Shown one piece after another: positions 7,327-16,676 of a stretch of 45,757 bases of DNA (within the stretch, counting starts at the first letter, position 1; each line of letters starts with the position of its first letter). This DNA comes from UBA4582 sp047630175. GTDB lineage: Bacteria; Pseudomonadota; Gammaproteobacteria; Pseudomonadales; Azotimanducaceae. The DNA lies in NCBI GenBank assembly GCA_047630175.1, contig JBLHVI010000022.1, forward strand, positions 1 through 45,757, written 5' to 3'. The notes under the pieces are model-generated. The model was given only the letters and a program-made list of their open reading frames with translations, searched no databases and was not told the DNA's origin. Both the position numbers and the translations under genes were made by a program.

Positions 7327-9138
7327 ATGTCTGAAACACCCGTTATTAATCTGCTCGATTTGGATTTCGATCCAGACGCACTTCGCGACAAGTATCGCAC
7401 TGAGCGCGACAAACGTCTGCGGCAAGATGGTAACGATCAGTATCAGGAAGTATTGGGAGACTTTTCACGCTATATCGACGACCCCTACGTCGAACCGGGT
7501 TTCAGTCGGGAACCGCTGACTGACACAATGGATGTGGTGGTGATCGGTGGCGGCTTTGGCGGCCTACTTACAGGTGCGCGCCTGCGTGAAGCTGGTATTA
7601 AAGACATTCGCATTATCGAGAAAGGCGGCGATTTTGGTGGCACTTGGTATTGGAACCGTTATCCCGGTGCTGCCTGCGATGTCGAGTCTTACGTCTATCT
7701 ACCCCTGTGCGAAGAACTCAATTTTGTACCCCGCGAGAAATATACCCGTGCACCAGAGATACTCGCCCACAGTCGAGCTATCGGCGAGAAGTACGATCTG
7801 TATCGTGATGCCTGTTTGCAGACTCAAGTCACGGGACTGGAATGGGATGAGGCCAGTGCACACTGGATCATTAGAACCAATCGTAATGATGAAATGCGTG
7901 CAAAGTTCGTCTGCATGTCGAATGGCCCTTTGAATCGACCCAAACTGCCGGGCATTCCCGGCATTGAGAAATTCAAAGGACACACTTTCCACACCAGTCG
8001 TTGGGACTATGCCTACACCGGCGGACACCCAGAGGGTGACTTAAATAAACTTGCCAACAAGCGTGTCGGTATTATCGGCACAGGCGCCACCGCCGTGCAG
8101 TGTGTACCGCACCTCGCCGCTTCTGCCAAGCACCTAACGGTATTCCAGCGCACGCCTTCCTCCATTGATGTAAGGGCCAACACACCCACAGACCCGGACT
8201 GGGCCGCAGGTCTAAAGCCGGGCTGGCAGAAGGCTCGTATGGACAACTTCAACGTGCTCGTGTCTGGTGGCTACCAAAAAGAAGACTTGGTCAATGACGG
8301 CTGGACCGAAATCATCCGCAACCTCGCGACCTTGGTTAACTTCTCATCAGACGAGCCGATGGACCCTGCTGAGCTGATGGCGAAAATGGAGATTGCTGAT
8401 TTCCAAAAAATGGAGCAAATACGCGGCCGTGCGGAAGCCATCGTCAGCGACCCCGCTGTTGCTGAGTCTCTCAAGCCTTACTATCGTCAGTTCTGCAAAC
8501 GACCCTGTTTTAACGATGAGTACTTACAGGCATTTAATCGCGACAGCGTCACCTTGGTAGACACGCAAGGCAAAGGAGTAGATGCCATTACCGAGAAAGG
8601 CGTGATCGCCAACGGCGTTGAGGTGGAGCTAGACTGCCTGATTTTTGCCACCGGATTTGAAGTAGGTACAGATTACACCCGCCGCGCGGGCTACGATCTA
8701 AAAGGCCGCGATGGTCTCAGTCTTAGCGACAAATGGGCGGCGGGCGTATCTACTTTACATGGCCTGCATTCTCGCGGATTTCCTAACTGCTTTATTATCA
8801 GTCATGCACAATCAGGATTTACGGTGAATTTTCCCCATGCCATGAATGAGCAGGCACAGCATATCGCCTATATTGTTGATCACTGTTTGGGTACAAATAT
8901 TCAAACCGTTGAAGCATCTGCGGAGGCCGAGACAGCGTGGGTTGAAGAAGTCATGAGCCTGTCCCGCTTCAGCGAGAGTTACCAAGCATCATGCACCCCG
9001 GGCTACTACAATAACGAAGGCAAGCCAAACCCCTTAACCGCCCGCAACGGGAGTTATGGCGCAGGCTCAGTGCCATTCTTTGAAAAGCTTAAAGCGTGGC
9101 GCGAAGAAGGTACGCTGGCGGGTCTTGAACTGAACTGA
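7327..9138 (+). CDS. Flavin-containing Baeyer-Villiger-type monooxygenase
   Basis: A 603-residue FAD/NADPH enzyme that should insert an oxygen next to a ketone to give an ester or lactone. The ATG at 7327 (MSETP) is preferred over one at 7285 because AAAAGG lies just before it. The FAD Rossmann motif GGGFGG is at 74-79, GTWYWNRYPGAACD follows at about 105-118, the Baeyer-Villiger fingerprint FKGHTFHTSRWD is at 216-227 (family form FxGxxxHxxxW[P/D]), and the NADPH motif GTGATA is at 251-256. ATG near 460 (ATGFE) is the second hinge. The length fits enzymes with an N-terminal extension such as steroid, cyclododecanone or phenylacetone monooxygenases. The substrate is not determinable. A following esterase-type gene on the opposite strand could act on its product. 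Confidence 0.92.
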   Translation: MSETPVINLLDLDFDPDALRDKYRTERDKRLRQDGNDQYQEVLGDFSRYIDDPYVEPGFSREPLTDTMDVVVIGGGFGGLLTGARLREAGIKDIRIIEKGGDFGGTWYWNRYPGAACDVESYVYLPLCEELNFVPREKYTRAPEILAHSRAIGEKYDLYRDACLQTQVTGLEWDEASAHWIIRTNRNDEMRAKFVCMSNGPLNRPKLPGIPGIEKFKGHTFHTSRWDYAYTGGHPEGDLNKLANKRVGIIGTGATAVQCVPHLAASAKHLTVFQRTPSSIDVRANTPTDPDWAAGLKPGWQKARMDNFNVLVSGGYQKEDLVNDGWTEIIRNLATLVNFSSDEPMDPAELMAKMEIADFQKMEQIRGRAEAIVSDPAVAESLKPYYRQFCKRPCFNDEYLQAFNRDSVTLVDTQGKGVDAITEKGVIANGVEVELDCLIFATGFEVGTDYTRRAGYDLKGRDGLSLSDKWAAGVSTLHGLHSRGFPNCFIISHAQSGFTVNFPHAMNEQAQHIAYIVDHCLGTNIQTVEASAEAETAWVEEVMSLSRFSESYQASCTPGYYNNEGKPNPLTARNGSYGAGSVPFFEKLKAWREEGTLAGLELN

Positions 9139-9262
9139 GCGGGCAGACAACGGGGGGCAAGATTGCGGAGACTCGTCTCTGAGACCCGATTCTACCCCCA
9201 GCACGTCCTTAAGCAGCCCTTGGGTAGGCAGTTTTTCGTAAGCAGGCCCATTATCAGTCGTC

Positions 9263-10507
9263 CTATTCGACAATGGCCTGATACACCAGATTTTTGAACT
9301 CCGACCTCAGCGGATAAGGGTTACGCATCATTTGAACCATAAGCACTGCGGTAAGGTCTTCCTTCGGATCGTTCCAGAAGATTGTCCCGGCCGCACCACC
9401 CCAGGTATATTCACCCAAAGAGCCTAGGCCGGTAAGCGGCTGCGCCGTAGCAATACCAAAACCCAAACCAAAACCAAAGGTGCCCGCCACACCGGGACGC
9501 TCGCCAAAGCCAGATTTAACCCCCGGCGCTAAATGATTCGTCGTCATTAATTCAATAGATTTCGGACTGATAATCCGTATACCGTCGAGTTCGCCGCCGT
9601 TTAGTAACATTTGTGAGAATCTAAGGTAGTCAGCCGCCGTGCTGACGAGACCACCACCGCCAGAAAAGAATGTCACGTCATTAGCGAAGGTACTGCTATC
9701 AGGTCGGTCAACAACAGCCAGCGCATTAGTTTCCACGTCGAGCCTATGGTTAGTGCCGAACCTCTGAATTTTATTGTTTGGGACTTCGAAAAAGCTGTCT
9801 TGCATCTTCAACGGCGTGAACATACGCAGCAGCAGAAATTCATCCAGGGGCTGACCTGAAATCACCTCGATTAAGCGACCCAACACATCGGCAGATACAC
9901 TGTATACCCATTTGCTACTCGGTTGATTCAACAGCGGAATCTGCCCCAGCGCCTCAACCATTTCAGCAAGATCTTTGTTACGCAAAATCTTTGCCGCCCG
10001 GTACCGCTTGTCCACGGCTGTATCGCTGAAGACACCGTAGGTTAGACCCGCTTGATGGCTCATCAATTCACGAATAGTGAACGGGTGCGACTGAGGCACC
10101 TCAATGTCTTCAACCAGCACCATTGCGTCTTTGAAAGCTGGCAGATATTTCTCAACAGGGTCATCTAGTTGAAACTTACCCTCCTCCAGCAACATCATCG
10201 CCGCGACCGAAACAATTGGCTTCGTCATTGAGTATATTCTGAACAACGAATCTTTCTGAATATCCTCGCCAGTTTCAATATTCAGCTTGCCGACGTTCTC
10301 AAAATGTATGATTTTTCCTTTACGTGCGATGACAGTAACGATTCCCGCCAACTTTTTATCGTCAACATACTGCTGCATGAACGGCTTGATACGCGCTAGG
10401 CGCTCCGCCGACATACCCACAGCTTTTGGCTTAGCACGATCTAAGTCGGCAGCGTGCGTCGCCTGAATAGCCAATATAATCAGTAGTGTAGCAACTAGGC
10501 GTGACAT
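9263..10507 (-). CDS. Beta-lactamase-fold serine esterase/hydrolase, exported
   Basis: A 414-residue class C beta-lactamase / EstB-family protein. The start at 10507 is chosen since GAGGAG lies immediately upstream and it begins a clean signal peptide (MSRLVATLLIILAIQATHA, cut before ADLD); longer starts at 10519 or 10588 would spoil it. The catalytic Ser-x-x-Lys is seen in YSMTKPIVS, the second motif Tyr in KWVYSVSAD, and the C-terminal Gly-rich motif in YTWGGAAGT, replacing the KTG of true lactamases. This pattern is typical of esterases rather than of antibiotic-resistance enzymes. It is convergent with the monooxygenase gene, whose ester products it might hydrolyse in the periplasm if they are exported; that is an inference. 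Confidence 0.88.
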   Translation of the reverse strand: MSRLVATLLIILAIQATHAADLDRAKPKAVGMSAERLARIKPFMQQYVDDKKLAGIVTVIARKGKIIHFENVGKLNIETGEDIQKDSLFRIYSMTKPIVSVAAMMLLEEGKFQLDDPVEKYLPAFKDAMVLVEDIEVPQSHPFTIRELMSHQAGLTYGVFSDTAVDKRYRAAKILRNKDLAEMVEALGQIPLLNQPSSKWVYSVSADVLGRLIEVISGQPLDEFLLLRMFTPLKMQDSFFEVPNNKIQRFGTNHRLDVETNALAVVDRPDSSTFANDVTFFSGGGGLVSTAADYLRFSQMLLNGGELDGIRIISPKSIELMTTNHLAPGVKSGFGERPGVAGTFGFGLGFGIATAQPLTGLGSLGEYTWGGAAGTIFWNDPKEDLTAVLMVQMMRNPYPLRSEFKNLVYQAIVE

Positions 10508-10829
10508 ATAACTCCTCATGATCTGCGAACTCTCGTCGAGTGAACACAGCGATACTATCGCAATAACAGTTTGCTTTACTAGTTCCATACAAGCTCATGA
10601 TGAGCTCATATTTCAACCAAATCCGCAGAACCTCGGCTTAAAGCGCTAGCAGGCCAAAACCTTCATTCGTCCGTAATGATTTCTATAAAGCACTAGATGC
10701 GCCTTGCTGCTAACAGCCAAAAGCGAGGCACGCATAACGCTGCCGTGAGTCGTCCATTGGACTGAAACAACGGCTCCGTAAAACAATCGCCTGTCACAAT
10801 GACTTTTGACAAAAGCATGGAATGCACTA

Positions 10830-11561
10830 ATGACGAATACTAAAAATTTCCTACTTATCGCTATTTTTGGGTCACTAATAGGTACGTCCATGGCAAGTCT
10901 GGCAGCAGAGTCGCCTGGTTACATAGACGCACCTGAACGCAGAACAACAGGCATCGGTAAGTTCTACATGGATCGAGAGATCTCTTTCGTCATGGGGCAT
11001 CGCGCCGCCGGCTGGCTGAACCGTCCTACCCGTATTCAGGAAGAGATGCCGGACGAGGTCATCAAAAACATGAGACTCGCCCCTGACCATGTTGTTGCTG
11101 ACATTGGTGCAGGCTCCGGCTACTTTTCATTCAGGATCGCCAAGCAAGTGCCAGATGGAAAAGTGCTGGCCGTTGATATTCAACCTGAGATGTTGCAAAT
11201 AATAGAAGCGCGTAAGACCAAAGAGCAAGTGACTAATATCGAAGGCGTAAAAGGTGAGATTGATGACCCTAATCTAGCCGCTAACGCTATCGATGCAGCC
11301 ATCATGGTAGACGCCTATCATGAGTTCTCACATCCTTTCGAGATGATAGAGGGCATTTACCAAGCGCTGCGTCCGGGCGGTCGCATTTTTCTTCTAGAGT
11401 ACCGGGGCGAAGACGACTCAGTGCCCATTCGACCTTTACATAAAATGACCCAAAAACAGGTGATAAAAGAGATGAACGTGTTCGGCCTGCAATGGACTGA
11501 AACGCTGGATTTCTTGCCGTGGCAGCACATGATGATTTTTACGAAGGTAGTAGAAGATTAG
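10830..11561 (+). CDS. SAM-dependent methyltransferase with N-terminal signal peptide
   Basis: A 243-residue class I methyltransferase-fold protein from the ATG at 10830. The N-terminus (MTNTKNFLLIAIFGSLIG followed by TSMASLAAE) reads as a signal peptide, which is unusual as SAM is cytosolic. Motif I is intact (VVADIGAGSGYFS), followed by the acidic end of strand 2 (VLAVDIQPEML), GEIDDPNL, and the post-motif DAYHEF with LRPGGRIFLLEYRG. A segment before motif I with WLNRPTR and EEMPDEVIKNM is typical of this small exported subfamily. The downstream hydrolase gene begins 5 bases after the stop, so the two form an operon. The acceptor is unknown. Confidence 0.82.
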   Translation: MTNTKNFLLIAIFGSLIGTSMASLAAESPGYIDAPERRTTGIGKFYMDREISFVMGHRAAGWLNRPTRIQEEMPDEVIKNMRLAPDHVVADIGAGSGYFSFRIAKQVPDGKVLAVDIQPEMLQIIEARKTKEQVTNIEGVKGEIDDPNLAANAIDAAIMVDAYHEFSHPFEMIEGIYQALRPGGRIFLLEYRGEDDSVPIRPLHKMTQKQVIKEMNVFGLQWTETLDFLPWQHMMIFTKVVED

Positions 11562-11566
11562 CTACG

Positions 11567-12379
11567 ATGTCTTTCCCAAGGAAAGCTCGCTTGAACGCGG
11601 ATAACCCAACAACACTCACACCACCAAGCAAGTTGGCGATGCTTAAAGAGGCGCGGGTTGCGCTTGATCTGATCCGCATGCTGCTACCCCTCGCCGGCGC
11701 TCAACTGCGGCCGGCGGCATCCCCCAGAGGCTCGCCGATTATTGTTGCCCCGGGATTCGGATCCGATAATCGTTATACACGACCCCTACGGCATTATCTC
11801 CAGCGGCTCGGTTTTCGTGCTGAGGGCTGGGGCCTCGGCTTGAATCTCGCCGGCGTAAATCTTGAGCATCAGTTGGATGATTTGTCCGGCGGCTGGGACG
11901 TGGCTCGCCGCGAGGTATACAACGGCGAGGGGTCAGTGCCTTACCTATGTGATCTTTTCACCGATCAAGTGCACGCACGCTTCAAACACTTTGGCGAACC
12001 CATAACACTGATCGGTTGGAGTCTTGGCGGCTATGTCGCACGCGAGGCAGCGCGTGATCTTCCCAACGCCGTTTGTCGTGTTATCACCCTGGGCTCACCC
12101 ACCATAGGAGGCCCTAAGTACACAGCAGCAGCCTCATTCTTTGCGAGCCGTCATATGGACATGGACTGGATCGAAACTGAAGTCGCTAAGCGAGAATCGC
12201 GACCGATACAACAGCCCATCACAGCTATTGTCAGCCGCTCAGATGCCATTGTTAGCTGGGCTGCGGCGCAAGACCACTACAGCCCAAACGTCCGGCATAT
12301 TGAAGTTAATGCTGCCCATCTCGGGATGGGATTTAATCCCACCATTTGGCGCCACATTACACAGGCGTTGGCACGATGA
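11567..12379 (+). CDS. Alpha/beta hydrolase, lipase-like
   Basis: A 270-residue alpha/beta hydrolase. The ATG at 11567 (MSFPRK) is chosen; a GTG at 11519 would overlap the previous gene by over 40 bases. The oxyanion region IIVAPGFGSDN, the nucleophile elbow GWSLGG (Ser in the centre) and the C-terminal His in NAAHLGM form the expected triad, with an Asp probable in SRSDAIVSW. No signal peptide is seen. It is probably cotranslated with the exported methyltransferase, 5 bases upstream. A role in ester or lactone hydrolysis near the monooxygenase is plausible but unproven. Confidence 0.88.
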   Translation: MSFPRKARLNADNPTTLTPPSKLAMLKEARVALDLIRMLLPLAGAQLRPAASPRGSPIIVAPGFGSDNRYTRPLRHYLQRLGFRAEGWGLGLNLAGVNLEHQLDDLSGGWDVARREVYNGEGSVPYLCDLFTDQVHARFKHFGEPITLIGWSLGGYVAREAARDLPNAVCRVITLGSPTIGGPKYTAAASFFASRHMDMDWIETEVAKRESRPIQQPITAIVSRSDAIVSWAAAQDHYSPNVRHIEVNAAHLGMGFNPTIWRHITQALAR

Positions 12380-13016
12380 TGACCATCGTTCGCCAAAAAA
12401 ATACGCACGTAGCCTGTTAGCTACTCACGAATTCTATTTCCCAGTAACCCCACCCATGAGAAAACGACAAACCATCCGCCAACGCATTCTATTGAAAACA
12501 ACGCCATACCAACGATAATCTTGATCTAATCATCGGCTTCACATTGACCCAATATCTCGTCATCTCATGTATCTATTTTGCGCTGAAATGTCTTTGTGTT
12601 GGCGCTTTGGTGCGCCTAACCCCACATGGACTGGCGATTTCCCGTCTAGCGCTAGCATCTAGGTGGCTATAGCCACATTAGACTCTGTAGATTGACTGAA
12701 CACCCTACTGGTCTATCTGGTCGGGGAGACCTCTGCAAGAACCCCCGCGCCATTCACCACCATCGATGCCAGAAGCCAGTACCTAAACGGCGTCGATGCC
12801 TCCCTGCGCAAGTATTTCCATTAGCCCACATGCCACGCCACCGGCACCAAATCAGGCCATAATCCCGCCTCTTGCTGCTGCCTACCAAACCACTTATCTG
12901 CAGCTGGGCAACTGCTAAACCCCCAGCGATAGTACATAAAGCAAGCTAGCAGTTAATTGGCATTGCCTATGCCTGACCCTCATTGATTACCCTCTGCTAA
13001 GGTGATCCAACTATCG
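12380..13016. other. Intergenic region between convergent genes
   Basis: About 640 bases with no convincing gene. It holds a perfect 14-bp palindrome at 12663-12676 (GTGGCTATAGCCAC), framed by TCTA and TTAGA, which could fold as a hairpin, and a small GGCGC/GCGCC inverted pair near 12601-12616. Neither has a T-run. No family-level protein likeness was found in any frame. Confidence 0.5.
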
Positions 13017-14156
13017 TCACCGATATTCCTTAATAAGCTGAATTCTCTCATGGGTAGCAGGGTGGGTAGAAAAATAATTCAGTACCGACTTTGATTCCGA
13101 CTTCGATGCCGACTTTGATGCCAACTCTGATTGATCCTCATCCGCGGCCTGAGTTGGCGCATCATTTTCGACATCAACGTCGTTCGCATTCGCGCGAGCA
13201 ACTCGCACATCGGCATTCGAGTAGAAGTCCTGCAACTTCGTCATAATACCTGCAAAATGATCAACACTAATCCCATGCGCTTTCAATTGCGTTAACGCGT
13301 AACGATCGGCTTCTAGTTCAAAGTCTCTGGAATAATCTAAGTCGAGCAAAACAGTCGGCAGGCCTAACATCAAATCAGCAGATTCAAGATCGCCGACAAC
13401 CAACACAACCATTACCGTCAACATCGAGCTTTGGATGGTTCTACGTAGTAGGTGCTTGTGCTCTAAGTGACCGATTTCATGTAACAAAATCGCGATTAGC
13501 TCTTCGTTATTATCGGCCAACGTCACTAGCTCATCGGTGAACACGATGGTACCGTCGGGCAGTGCAAAGGCATTGGGACCAATACCGCTACGAAATTCGA
13601 TGCGAGCATTACGAACTGAGGACATCCGTAGATAAGACTCAAAAGTACTTAATAGCTCGTCTTTGTCACTATGCGTTAACTTACTCGGGTCAACCCATAG
13701 CTTATCGAAGACTTCTAGGCTACCGGCACCCAATGACTGCAAGACACTATCGGGCAAACTATCTGCAACAACTCGCGCCGTGTATGGCAAGCCGCTGGCA
13801 AGATATCCGCTAACAAGCACGACGGTGAGTATCACTGAGAAGACCACCATGCCCATGCTCGATTCCAGCCTATGGATCAGCGCATGGCTTTTCCCTATCG
13901 CAGCGAGGTATTGGTCAACACCTTCATTGTCTGGCGTGATAAATCGAATATCGCCTTGCAGCTGCACGACCCGTGGCGTGTTCCCAAGCCGAGAATTAAC
14001 CACAACGGTGTCGTTGCTCGCGACAAACAAGCGCTCACCGGTCGTTATCAGGCTCACCTCGACGCTACCGTCTTCGTACAGCGCTAGCGTCGCGGGTTCC
14101 AACCTAGAGGTTTTACCGTCTGCATAGTCTCCAGAGATTTCTATTCGTGTCATCAA
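13017..14156 (-). CDS. M48 family metallopeptidase, membrane-anchored
   Basis: A 379-residue M48 zinc peptidase. The first 95 residues form a beta-rich domain with DYADGKTSR and ALYEDGSVEVS as found in DUF7092 N-termini, then a membrane segment at about 103-124 and the peptidase domain. The zinc motif HEIGH is at 226-230 and the third ligand is probably Glu280 in FELEAD. A second hydrophobic stretch (SSMLTVMVVLVVGD) follows. The C-terminal end has a low-complexity Ser/Glu/Lys run (SKSASKSESKS) before FSTHPATHERI. The upstream DUF898 gene overlaps its start by 4 bases (ATGA). The pair is probably involved in membrane protein quality control; the function of the DUF898 partner is unknown. Confidence 0.9.
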   Translation of the reverse strand: MMTRIEISGDYADGKTSRLEPATLALYEDGSVEVSLITTGERLFVASNDTVVVNSRLGNTPRVVQLQGDIRFITPDNEGVDQYLAAIGKSHALIHRLESSMGMVVFSVILTVVLVSGYLASGLPYTARVVADSLPDSVLQSLGAGSLEVFDKLWVDPSKLTHSDKDELLSTFESYLRMSSVRNARIEFRSGIGPNAFALPDGTIVFTDELVTLADNNEELIAILLHEIGHLEHKHLLRRTIQSSMLTVMVVLVVGDLESADLMLGLPTVLLDLDYSRDFELEADRYALTQLKAHGISVDHFAGIMTKLQDFYSNADVRVARANANDVDVENDAPTQAADEDQSELASKSASKSESKSVLNYFSTHPATHERIQLIKEYR

Positions 14157-15283
14157 GTGATGCCGATATCAAAATCGAAAACTTCGCCAAACTCTTCGCC
14201 CAACGCACTTATCTGCTCACGTTCCGCCGCTATAAAATCATCTAGCGGACCGTCCGCTATAAATGCCATATTTTCAACCACGTAGCGAGTAGACCGAATT
14301 TTAGCCGCGGGCAGGTAAAGTCCCAAAGTGATAATCGTCAAAAACACATTGATAAAAATCACCTTGGCGTATCCGCCAAGCTTGAGGTCTGCTTCAAACT
14401 CACAGCCGCGTATCGACGTCGCATTATAAAAAACATTGGTAAAGGCAACAGTCATGTAAATAAAAACGAGCAAATAGATAGCCATAATGGGTGCAAGACT
14501 AATAAATGGGGCCGCTTCAGGGCTGGTAAGTGGCACAAACAACGCGGTGACGAACACAGAGACGAACATGCCAACGACAAAGAAACCCATGACCTTTAGA
14601 AATACCCAACCATAGTCACCGTACTTAGCATCGAACCGAAATCTCGACGTACCAAATGCACTTTCGAAGACGATGTACTCATTCAGTTTTAACAGTGCAT
14701 AGGGATACATGATGCCGAAGGTGAAAACACCTACCAGCGGCCAAACAAACAGAACCATGGCAGCCTGACGGTACTTTCCGTGGAATCTGAATTGAACATT
14801 TCTGTAGGCGGTCATTCGATGGTTGAACGCAAGAGAACGGACAATTAGCCATGGCATTGCGATCAGTAGAGCGACCATTAGGCCAATGGCAACCATAGGA
14901 AAGAAACTAGAAGCTCCGAGATAAATACCCAAAGCGATCACTGCGACGATCCTACTCTTCAATATCGTGATGGGGTTGGCTAAATATTCGAAATGGTGAC
15001 CGTCAAGGAACATGTTCGAGTAGAAGTAGCGTTTATTCCTCACTTTTGCCCATGCGGAGTAGACGCCCAAGGTTAGAATGGTGAGTACGACGTTAACAAT
15101 CCATATTTTGAAGTATTCAGCACCATCGCCACGAAACTCCAGCAACATGCGAGCTTTTGCGCCGATAGCGGCCGATCGTTCTGTCGCATCTTCATCAACT
15201 ACATTGACGTCAGTCACAGACTTCTCCTCGTCGTTAGTTAGGGTTCGGCTAGGCACTAATCCACCACTCGCTAGCTGAGTCAT
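14153..15283 (-). CDS. DUF898 / YjgN family integral membrane protein
   Basis: A 376-residue multi-spanning inner-membrane protein of the YjgN (DUF898) family. Two related repeats can be seen: the first with FKIWIVNVVLTILTLGVYSAWAK split over about 60-82 and a second with VIFINVFLTIITLGLY near 330, each followed by a Lys/Arg-rich K(V/I)R segment and a Tyr. At least six hydrophobic segments lie between. The N-terminal 45 residues are polar and cytosolic. It overlaps the M48 peptidase start codon, so both are coupled. The family is widespread next to M48 peptidases in gammaproteobacteria; biochemical function is unknown. Confidence 0.85.
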   Translation of the reverse strand: MTQLASGGLVPSRTLTNDEEKSVTDVNVVDEDATERSAAIGAKARMLLEFRGDGAEYFKIWIVNVVLTILTLGVYSAWAKVRNKRYFYSNMFLDGHHFEYLANPITILKSRIVAVIALGIYLGASSFFPMVAIGLMVALLIAMPWLIVRSLAFNHRMTAYRNVQFRFHGKYRQAAMVLFVWPLVGVFTFGIMYPYALLKLNEYIVFESAFGTSRFRFDAKYGDYGWVFLKVMGFFVVGMFVSVFVTALFVPLTSPEAAPFISLAPIMAIYLLVFIYMTVAFTNVFYNATSIRGCEFEADLKLGGYAKVIFINVFLTIITLGLYLPAAKIRSTRYVVENMAFIADGPLDDFIAAEREQISALGEEFGEVFDFDIGIT

Positions 15284-15496
15284 TCACGCGTTACAGTTGT
15301 CGAATCTTCAGCATAAACCAAGTCCCGCTATTACGACATATTTTCCCAATGCACAATGTACACCGATGCGTTGCGGCATATGTAGTTGGCTCGGGGTGTA
15401 TAAATCATGCACAGCGCTTCGCGGAGCCTGCAAACTTTACGCCTAACCCATTTGGTACAATGTTATAGTCAACACCATCAAAATCAGGCGAAACAA

Positions 15497-15802
15497 ATGA
15501 CTCATTACCTCATTGCACAAATTAATATCCTCGACCGAGAGACCTACGCCAAATACGAAGCGGGCTTTATGCAAGTCTTTGCTAAATATGATGGCAGCTT
15601 ACTTGCGGTAGACGAGGAATCGAAACGCTTGGAAGGCAGCTGGCCTTACACCCGAACCGTTCTCATCTCTTTCCCTACTGCCGCACAAGCACTCGCTTGG
15701 TATCAGTCTGATGATTATCAAGCGCTCGCCCAACACCGTTTCGCCAGCAGCACTGCGAATGTCTGCATAATTAAAGGATTGGAACAAATACAAGCAGAAT
15801 AA
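15497..15802 (+). CDS. DUF1330 domain protein
   Basis: A 101-residue dimeric alpha-beta barrel protein. The ATG at 15497 (MTHYLIAQINI) is preceded by AGGCG at a suitable distance; a longer start at 15407 would add 30 unlike residues. DUF1330 features are the initial YLIAQINILDRETYAKY strand-helix, a central VDEESKRLEGSWPYTRTVLISF read in parts (WPYTRTVLISF is diagnostic), and the AWYQSDDYQALAQHR helix. The family resembles Dabb-type proteins and may act as small oxidoreductase or isomerase; no role is proven. It is monocistronic, with a TACAAT box near 15449. Confidence 0.85.
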   Translation: MTHYLIAQINILDRETYAKYEAGFMQVFAKYDGSLLAVDEESKRLEGSWPYTRTVLISFPTAAQALAWYQSDDYQALAQHRFASSTANVCIIKGLEQIQAE

Positions 15803-15844
15803 ATATTCTGCTGAATCAACATGCGGGTTATCTCACTTTCGTAG

Positions 15845-16676
15845 TCACGTCTGTAACGCTTTGTGACGTGCACACACGTTCCGCCACAGATCTTCTTACT
15901 CAGGCGGCGTAATCCTAAAAGACTCAGTGATAACTTGGTGAAGCGCTGCTTCGCGCTCAACCAAGCGCGCTTCAGTCCCAGCAATGCCGTCGGCCGTGTT
16001 CGTATACCGGCGACCAATAAGGCGTTTGAACCCTTCGTTGGTCATTTGCTGGCAGTAAAGATTTTGGCGAAACGTAGATTCAGGATCGGACTGCAGCAGG
16101 TTGCGGCTAACTGGTCTTCATCAGCTGCGGCATAAAAGAAATCGAAACTCGAGGGCCTAGCACCTTAGATATTGTGAAACCGCCACGATTCATCGGCCAA
16201 ACGCTCGAGCTGGTAACGCTTACCTTCCTCGATAAAGACCCCTTCCCTGAGAATAGCCGGCTCCTTGACAAAGTCGCCAATACCAACATCGACGATATAC
16301 GTATCGCCGAGCTCAACGGTATGGATAAGGTGGTTACCAAACGCTGCAGCGCCCAAGTCAGCGCGGAAAACACCCGCCATACGCCGCGTCACCTCACGTC
16401 AAAGCCAATCTGTTTGAACGCCCAACCAAGGAGACCATTCATCTCGTATCACCATCCGCCGCAGCCTTCATTAACGATCTTATGGCATAGCCGGCTGATG
16501 TCCTGATCAACGGGTCGCTCGAGATACACATCTAGGTTCTCGTTAGGAATGACGGGCACATGCGCCCTGTGGACCGCCTTCAGTGTTGCAAAATCTGCTG
16601 TTGCGGCGCTGTTAAAGCCGATGCGCTTAAACTACTGACTAAGTGCCGGCTCAATTGTTGCCTGCTCGCGGATCAT
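15845..16676 (-). pseudogene. nat: Arylamine N-acetyltransferase, multiply disrupted
   Basis: This is a dead NAT of about 277 codons, the usual family length. It starts with ATG at 16676, overlapping the SDR stop as ATGA, and reads FKRIGFN, VPVIPNENLDVYLERP, GGW-stop-YEMNGLLGWAFKQIGFDVR, then, after a frameshift near 16390, MAGVFRADLG, the catalytic-His region NHLIHTVEL, the catalytic-Asp region VDVGIGD, and a normal C-terminal half (STFRQNLYCQQMT). Stops lie at 16632-16634 (TAG), 16449-16451 (TGA, exactly at the catalytic Cys of the RGGxCxE motif, whose Arg is also Cys) and 16165-16167 (TAA); a further frameshift lies near 15910. An intact copy would acetylate arylamines, a known part of xenobiotic and steroid catabolism in other bacteria. 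Confidence 0.88.

Noticed and set aside
16449..16451. TGA at the catalytic Cys of NAT as a selenocysteine codon
   Set aside because: The gene has two more stops and frameshifts and its active-site Arg is lost, and no selenocysteine insertion hairpin is seen; decay explains it better.
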